A stretch of 64,000 nucleotides of DNA from Dasyornis broadbenti (taxonomy: Eukaryota > Chordata > Aves > Passeriformes > Dasyornithidae): assembly GCA_013397935.1 (NCBI GenBank), contig VZRN01000634.1, positions 1-64,000 of the forward strand, given 5' to 3'. Positions 59,540 through 64,000 of the stretch are shown here, piece after piece. How positions within the stretch are numbered: position 1 is the stretch's first letter; each line of letters opens with the position of its first letter. Position numbers and translations under genes: made by a program. The notes beneath the pieces are model-generated. The model did no database searches and was not told the origin of the DNA. It worked only from the letters and a program-made list of their open reading frames with translations.

Positions 59540-61515
59540 ATTTAAAATTAGAAACTGTGAGGTTTTCCCCTTTTTTTTCTCAGTATTTTCTTCTAAGCAT
59601 CTCTCAAACCTGTAGTGACATTTTGCTTTGTTATATTTTTTCCAGAAGAATAAATCCAATAGTTTTGATACCTGCCTTCCATCCCCACCCCCCAAAAAAA
59701 AACCTAAACAAAATTAAAAAACATAACTTTCAAAAAACTGCTCTCCATGAGCAAGGATCTGAGGGGGGTGTCTGGCAGCCACACAAGGTCAGTCAATTCA
59801 CCATAACACACCTGGCAAAACTCTGTGTTCACTGATCTTCTGTGCTGCACCTCCTGCTGACACCCCAAAAGAGCCTTTGCCCGTCTGATTACTTAATTTA
59901 ATTGATTTTTCTCTGGATGTACTTGAATAGATTCTCTCCCCTTACTGCTCTCACCACTGTTAACAAACTAGAAAATGGATTTTAAAAAACCCCACTACTC
60001 TCCTCTCTATTCATCAGCCAGTCCTGAATTGCCATCTGATTTTCTCTGTGATTGCTGTCACTTTTAGACAGCAGAAATATTTCTGACACTCACACTAAAC
60101 CAACCTGGATGTTTTATACCTGCTGAGAATCTCACAGTCCTGTCCCCCCAGCTGGGAAGGTGGAAATAATGTTAGCCTTTTCCAGTGATCCATGACAAAT
60201 TTTCATTTCTGTTTTCAGTTCACTTTCTATTGTTTTGCCTTTCATTTCTGTTTTGATGTTGTTTCCAATAATCAAAATAACAAATCCAGCTTTTTACTCA
60301 CATCTTTCAAAACTATCATCGAATTATGACAGTTTCAGCATCCCAACAGGACAATTCAGAAAGACCTTCCATTAATATTTACACAGTAGGATCTCAGTGG
60401 AAAGAAAAATGAATTAACTTGCAACCATTGTTTAGGTCAGGAAGGTAATTGTAATTGAAAAATAATGTCATCCTCATTCTCCTGTCAAAGTGAATGATAG
60501 CTGACAGCAGGATTTTATAACTATCCCCCGTATTATAAGTATTATGGAGGGGTTCATTATTTTTTTTCTTTGGAACTGTGGAAAACTTGGCTCTAACTAG
60601 ATTAAACGGCAATTCAACAAACACTGAACTAAAAGCAACCAGTTGTCCCGGGTGAATAACGATGCTTTTGCAGTCACTTACTCCACCCTAGAATCTGTAA
60701 GAAAAATAACTCACACAGTTTTTTCCAACCTCAGCATCTGCGATAGCAATGTGGGCTACTCCTCTCAATAATCTCCCTCATGCACTTCTGAAAAGGATGG
60801 AAAAGGAGATAAGGAATTACAAAAAACATATTTTGGAAAATATCTTTCCAACTGACCTGGAAATACACTATTTATGAAACAACCAATAATGGGATTTTCT
60901 CCATTTTTTTGTTTTAGCTAGCAACTTGATAGAAGTATGCAGAGCTCTTGAAAATCCACCAACTGCTGCTCAAAAGGGCCCCTCATTTTCAGATGGATGA
61001 ATCAGAAGTGGTGTATCCTGCAACAGATGGCTATTTTATCTGATCAAGGTGTGAGTGTCTAATTAAAAAAAGGAGTGTGTGTGTGTTTGTGAATGCGGGA
61101 AGGAAGGCTCTCCACCAGGAAAGATCTCTCTGCAATATTTCAGGAACTTTGCCAAACCACTGTGCAATTATCAAAATATCACTTGTGCTTATGGCTTGGA
61201 AGTGCCATTAGGCCTTATCTCAAAAAAAAAAAAAAAGCAAAACCAAAAAACAAATGAAAAAGTAATGCTTTATCTTCATTAAAAGACTTGTACTGCTCAG
61301 GACAGCTCAGATGACTTTCACAGCTGTCAACACATGTAGGAATCCATCTCTGAACATGCTGAAATTCATCAGCTCATACATGTCAGGAATCAGGGGCAAC
61401 TTGGAAAAAAAACCAAGACAAATAAAACAACAAAACCCAAAGCACCAGTCCTGCACTTTGCACAGCTCACACCCACAAACACAAACAGACATGAAGGCAG
61501 CCCGGCTGTTAGACC
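59540..61515. other. Non-coding stretch
   Basis: No gene is recognised. Simple sequence includes an A-run at about 59693-59702, (GT)6 at 61075-61086 and A15 at 61222-61236. Confidence 0.55.
61222..61236. repeat. A15 homopolymer
   Basis: Fifteen consecutive A's followed by 'gcaaaaccaaaaaac'. It resembles a decayed poly(A) tail on the plus strand, but no element body is identified. Confidence 0.85.
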
Positions 61516-61922
61516 AGGTGTCTACTTGCCATTGTTGGCCTCCATGAAAGCAGAGCAGTGAGGGCACCAGGACAGACAATATCCCCTGTCACTGCACACC
61601 TCAGAACCCATCAGCGTCTGTCTCAGCACGGAGGAGCAGGGGCACACATCTGCCCCATGCTGCAGGGAGAAAGGGATGAGCTGGGTGCCTGGGAGGGCTC
61701 TGCCCATGAGAACAGCTCTGCAGTGTGACACGGGGAAAGGTAACCTGGAGCTGCAGAGAAACAGGGAAATGGCAGGGATACCCCAGTGCCTGAGAGAGGA
61801 AGACAGCCTGCTCCTGTCCACCAGCAGCTCTGCAGGGGCTGGCAGCAAGAGGACATCTGCAGTAGCATTGTGAGCCTGAGGCAGAAGATGCCCTGCTGTC
61901 CTTTCCCCACTTCCTCCCTCAC

Positions 61923-62076
61923 CACGTTCAGCACAGCCCAGTGACAAAGAGCAATAAGGTTCTGCAGAGCTGTGTAGGCACTGGACGGATCAAACGGGCT
62001 CTTCTTAGCCAGCAGTGACGGGTTCAGCGGCGCATTCCTGACTCCAGGCACATTCCCACTGAAATTTGCCACCAGG
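61923..62076 (-). CDS. Candidate coding exon, 154 bp, unidentified protein
   Basis: On the minus strand a pyrimidine-rich acceptor ('tctcctgccctgccag') precedes 154 bases that end at a good donor (GTG|gtgagg). After one leftover base the segment holds exactly 51 codons, so it would end in phase 0. The peptide runs LVANFSGNVPGVRN… through KKSPFDPSSAYTALQNLI to …CHWAVLNV. Its composition is natural, the last third is likely helical, and five codons end in CG (GCG once, CCG four times), which is unusual for non-coding DNA in this AT-rich region. The frame stays open past the donor, but there the translation turns Cys/Ser/Pro-rich, as intron read-through does. No partner exon is identified in the window. 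I do not recognise the family. A chance GC-rich opening is the alternative. Confidence 0.4.
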
Positions 62077-62084
62077 CTGGCAGG

Positions 62085-64000
62085 GCAGGAGAATGGGATC
62101 AGCACCAAAAGCTATTGCCATTCTCACCTCACCCCATTTAAATACATGTTTACAGGCAGCAGCAGAGGTTTGACCTCACTGTAGTCACTGAGAGGACACA
62201 AATAAACTTTAATGAATATTGCCACAGCCCAGGTCAATAGATAAATGGTATTTAACATAGCTCTTAGTGTGATTTCTAAAAGCAGAAACCCACATTTCAT
62301 ACCTCCTATTCATGAACAAAAGCTACAGTGAAATTTAGCTTGGCATTGGATGGGTTTTGTGAGTTAAGGGGATAAACTCCATTAATTTTCTGCTGATAAA
62401 ATGTTATTTGAACTCATTCTATTGTCTACTTTTCCCTTGCCAAGATCTCCAATTCCTTTTATCCCTTGCTACTCTCTATCTGTGCTAGAGGCTACATAAT
62501 ACCAAAGCCAGGCAGAGGAATATTTCCTTTATTGCCTGTTGATAAACTGGCAGTCTGCAGGGATTGCTCCATACAGCCTGTTCCATACAACAGCCCCACA
62601 AGTTGCTGCTGCTGAGCTACCATGACTTTGCTCAACAGGATTGCAAGAATTGCCCCCAAACTCGCATCTATTCCAGTTTCCTAACAGTAAGATTACCTCA
62701 GTGCAAAGAAACACCACCAGACTTCCTCATACAAGCATATTATTGGGAATAAAAACTTCCTTCTAAGATAAAAAATAACATTTTAACAATTACAATATTC
62801 TGCTCTAACATTTGTAACCAAACAGTTGGGCTACTACGTGAGATCACTGGGAATCAACCCAAAACTGATTTATCTGGTTTCCCTTGCCAAGCTGAATGAC
62901 AAGCTGAAAACTGACGCAACTAATTACGTTTTGAAAAAAGCTGCCTTTCTAAAATAGTTCCTCAGTCCATGATGTATGACAGAATTAAGAAAGAGCAGCA
63001 CCCCTCCATTCTGGCAGACGAAGTGCAGATAAAACCACCTCTCTTGCAAAAATCTCCAAAAAAGAAAGAAAAATGTAAATTGAGGACTCTGCTAGCAGAG
63101 GAGAATGCAGTTTGCACCTCTGGCAACTTGATGCTACATGGACAATGTTAGCTATGAGTGAGAAACTAATGTAAGGAAAAGAGGATAGAACAGCTAAGGT
63201 GAAAAAAAAAGAATATAGAAAGTTTTGCAAGAATAGCTCTGAATGCTTTTCCTTATTTAATATATTTAAGGCTACCAGTATAATTGTGCTAATGAAAAAT
63301 CATTAGCTGATGGTATCAGTTTAGGAGACCTGATCAATGCTCAAAGGAGGAACTAAGCATCACACAGGAACTACAAGATCAAAGCTGAACATCAAGCATT
63401 TAAGAACTACAAGGGTTTTGCTGTAAAGTAGAAAATGTGGAGAGAATTGAGGAAGAGAAAGACTTGGGTGTGTGGCTACAGACGTGGCAAACATAGGTGC
63501 ATCCCCAGCCAGCTTCAGCACGGACACGGAGGTACGAGGGCAACTCTCCAAGAACTGAAGGAAATTCAAGGCTGAGAACAGTGACGGTTATTGTCTTTAT
63601 ATTGGTCACTAAAGAAAATCTGTTAAAGATAAATGTTATTTTTGCCCCCAAACGAATGGGTCTATATTGACCAAAAACTGACTGAAAACAAAAACTAAGG
63701 GGGGGAAAGATTATCTAAGATAAACATTCAGCAACAGTCTTCAAATAATGGAGACAGCAGAAAAGGAAGTAGCTTGAGTTTAATGTATTTGTGAATGGCA
63801 ATGTTTCGTGTGATGTGAATGGAATTACAATTCCCCGCGTTGGGACGCTACTGGACAATGCTCTGGGAGGCGCTGCCCAGCCCAGTGCTCTTGTGCTCCA
63901 CTTGGCAGGAGTCACCTTGAGCTGGATGATTCCGCAGGATTAAGGCCTAAGGGAATTCATCATATTTAATATTAAAGACTTTACTTTGACACAATTTCAA
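62085..64000. other. Non-coding stretch with a weak LINE-like trace
   Basis: No gene is recognised. At about 63404-63493 the plus strand reads ELQGFCCKVENVERIEEEKD then LGVWLQ. The phrase EEKDLGV is a common C-terminal RT-region phrase of CR1/L2-type LINEs. No neighbouring LINE motifs follow in register, so it is described here only as a hint. A GC-richer pocket with CpGs lies at 63830-63900. Confidence 0.4.

Noticed and set aside
61522..61922. Continuation of the minus-strand frames beyond the 62-kb exon candidate
   Set aside because: Past the gtgagg donor the translation becomes Cys/Ser/Pro-rich and other registers are also open, as expected of GC-rich intron read-through.
1..64000. tRNA, rRNA, CRISPR arrays, operons or phage-type modules
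   Set aside because: No B-box-like tRNA signal, no spaced direct repeats and no dense coding. The sequence has vertebrate non-coding character throughout.

Overview
The window reads as vertebrate nuclear DNA, most likely from a bird. It is AT-rich overall and poor in CpG outside a few short patches. It has no dense gene array and carries many short A or T runs. The best lineage marker is a fragment at about 58,930-59,003 that ends like an avian CR1 LINE 3' terminus (a 'ccttccagctcaggat'-type block followed by repeats of 'atgattc'). There is no sign of a bacterial, phage or plasmid origin: no operons, no tRNA or rRNA, and no CRISPR array. I found no intact multi-domain gene. The window looks like intergenic sequence or the inside of very long introns.

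Layout. 1-24 kb is non-coding, with simple-sequence tracts, a strong G-quadruplex-type block near 18.65 kb, a cluster of poly(A) tracts at 22.4-22.7 kb (with one N), and a few open frames of 180-190 codons that I cannot assign. 24-32 kb holds a MIR-like SINE at 24.84-24.93 kb, a GC-rich exon-like patch on the minus strand at 25.3 kb, a perfect hairpin at 29.54 kb, and several stretches rich in TAATTA-type homeodomain sites that resemble developmental enhancers. 32-48 kb is mostly featureless. Its best item is a possible non-coding terminal exon on the minus strand at 34.1-34.29 kb (strong acceptor plus AATAAA), and there are unassigned open frames near 34.6, 46.0 and 48.3 kb. 52-55 kb contains a 193-codon minus-strand frame, an exon-like unit with a consensus splice donor, and a decayed LINE reverse-transcriptase segment at about 54.39-54.78 kb. 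56-64 kb holds further homeodomain-site clusters, the CR1 end, a second MIR-like element (minus strand), and the best candidate for a real coding exon: 154 bp on the minus strand at 61,923-62,076 with acceptor and donor and coding-like codon use.

If that exon is real, a minus-strand gene with very long introns crosses the right end of the window, and much of the rest could be its downstream intron or flank. I do not recognise the protein. Nothing here amounts to a new multi-gene system. The items most worth checking are the exon, the LINE relic, the old SINE copies and the enhancer-like clusters. All identifications come from reading the sequence and from family knowledge; no database search was run.
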